Source: Serilophus lunatus
Lineage: Eukaryota > Chordata > Aves > Passeriformes > Eurylaimidae
DNA length: 64,000 nt
NCBI GenBank assembly: GCA_013399895.1
Contig: VXBA01002855.1
Coordinates: forward strand, 434,001-498,000
Direction of reading: 5' to 3'
The translations under genes and the position numbers were made by a program. Under the pieces are notes generated by a model. It made no database searches. It was not told the DNA's origin and worked only from the letters and a program-made list of their open reading frames with translations. Shown in pieces: positions 63,865 through 64,000 of the stretch. Each line of letters begins with the position of its first letter. Within the stretch, counting starts at the first letter, position 1.

Positions 63865-64000
63865 AGAATCATAGAACTATTAAAGTTGCAAAATACCCCT
63901 AAAATCACCACATCCAACTGTTAATCCGGCACCACCGTGCTCACTACTAGTGAACACACACACACCCCTTTCAAAGATTTCCAAGGATAGTGATTCTACC
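63865..64000 (-). mobile_element. CR1 LINE 3'-end fragment, antisense, cut by window edge
   Basis: It starts with GAATCATAGAACTATTAAAG and continues through CACATCCAACTGTTAATCCGGCACCACC to AAGGATAGTGATTCTACC, which is the antisense CR1 3' end as in the 22.4 kb copy but closer to another subfamily. A short CA run (about 63954-63965) has replaced part of it. The element continues beyond the window. Confidence 0.88.

Noticed and set aside
1..64000. CRISPR arrays, operons, tRNA or rRNA genes
   Set aside because: None seen; the sequence is vertebrate nuclear DNA and the repeats found are LINE, LTR and simple repeats.

Overview
The window looks like nuclear DNA from a bird. It is AT-rich, sparse in genes and has long introns. 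It carries three 3'-end fragments of CR1 LINEs, which are typical of sauropsids and especially birds, and a degenerate LTR retroelement whose LTR resembles avian ERVL-type LTRs. The only gene I can identify firmly is the 3' part of CWC22 on the minus strand. There are no operons, CRISPR arrays or microbial features, and almost all short open frames look like chance.

Layout. 1-29.6 kb: non-coding DNA with a short tandem duplication (242-364), a probable assembly artefact around a single N (3461-3564), a sense CR1 3' end (about 7.2-7.7 kb), a pair of inverted LTRs with about 1 kb of retroviral leader-like sequence between them (10.1-12.2 kb) and an antisense CR1 (22.4-22.8 kb). 29.6-30.3 kb: a CpG island broken by a 306-base run of N, so a promoter whose core is unsequenced. 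In other vertebrates ZNF385B lies downstream of CWC22 on the same strand, so this could be a ZNF385B first exon, with the lower part of the window as its first intron. That is inference; no ZNF385B coding exon was seen. 30.3-50.5 kb: mostly featureless, apart from one good candidate coding exon of unknown identity at 42,379-42,515 (minus).

50.5-57.7 kb: six CWC22 coding exons in the correct order, with consistent splice phases, encoding the last 446 residues. They run from the second half of the MA3 domain, through a Ser/Asp-rich stretch, to an Arg/Ser/Glu/Asp-rich tail. The tail holds five copies of a 24-bp coding minisatellite that the human protein, as I recall it, lacks. The next upstream exon is not found between 57.7 and 64 kb, so the gene probably continues beyond the window across an intron of at least 6.3 kb. 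The window ends inside a third CR1 fragment (antisense).

CWC22 is a spliceosome-associated factor that escorts eIF4A3 to spliceosomes for exon junction complex assembly. I found no multi-gene system here. The best leads are the CWC22 tail minisatellite, a weak donor that leads to an immediate stop if its intron is retained, the inverted LTR hairpin, and the unidentified 42.4 kb exon.
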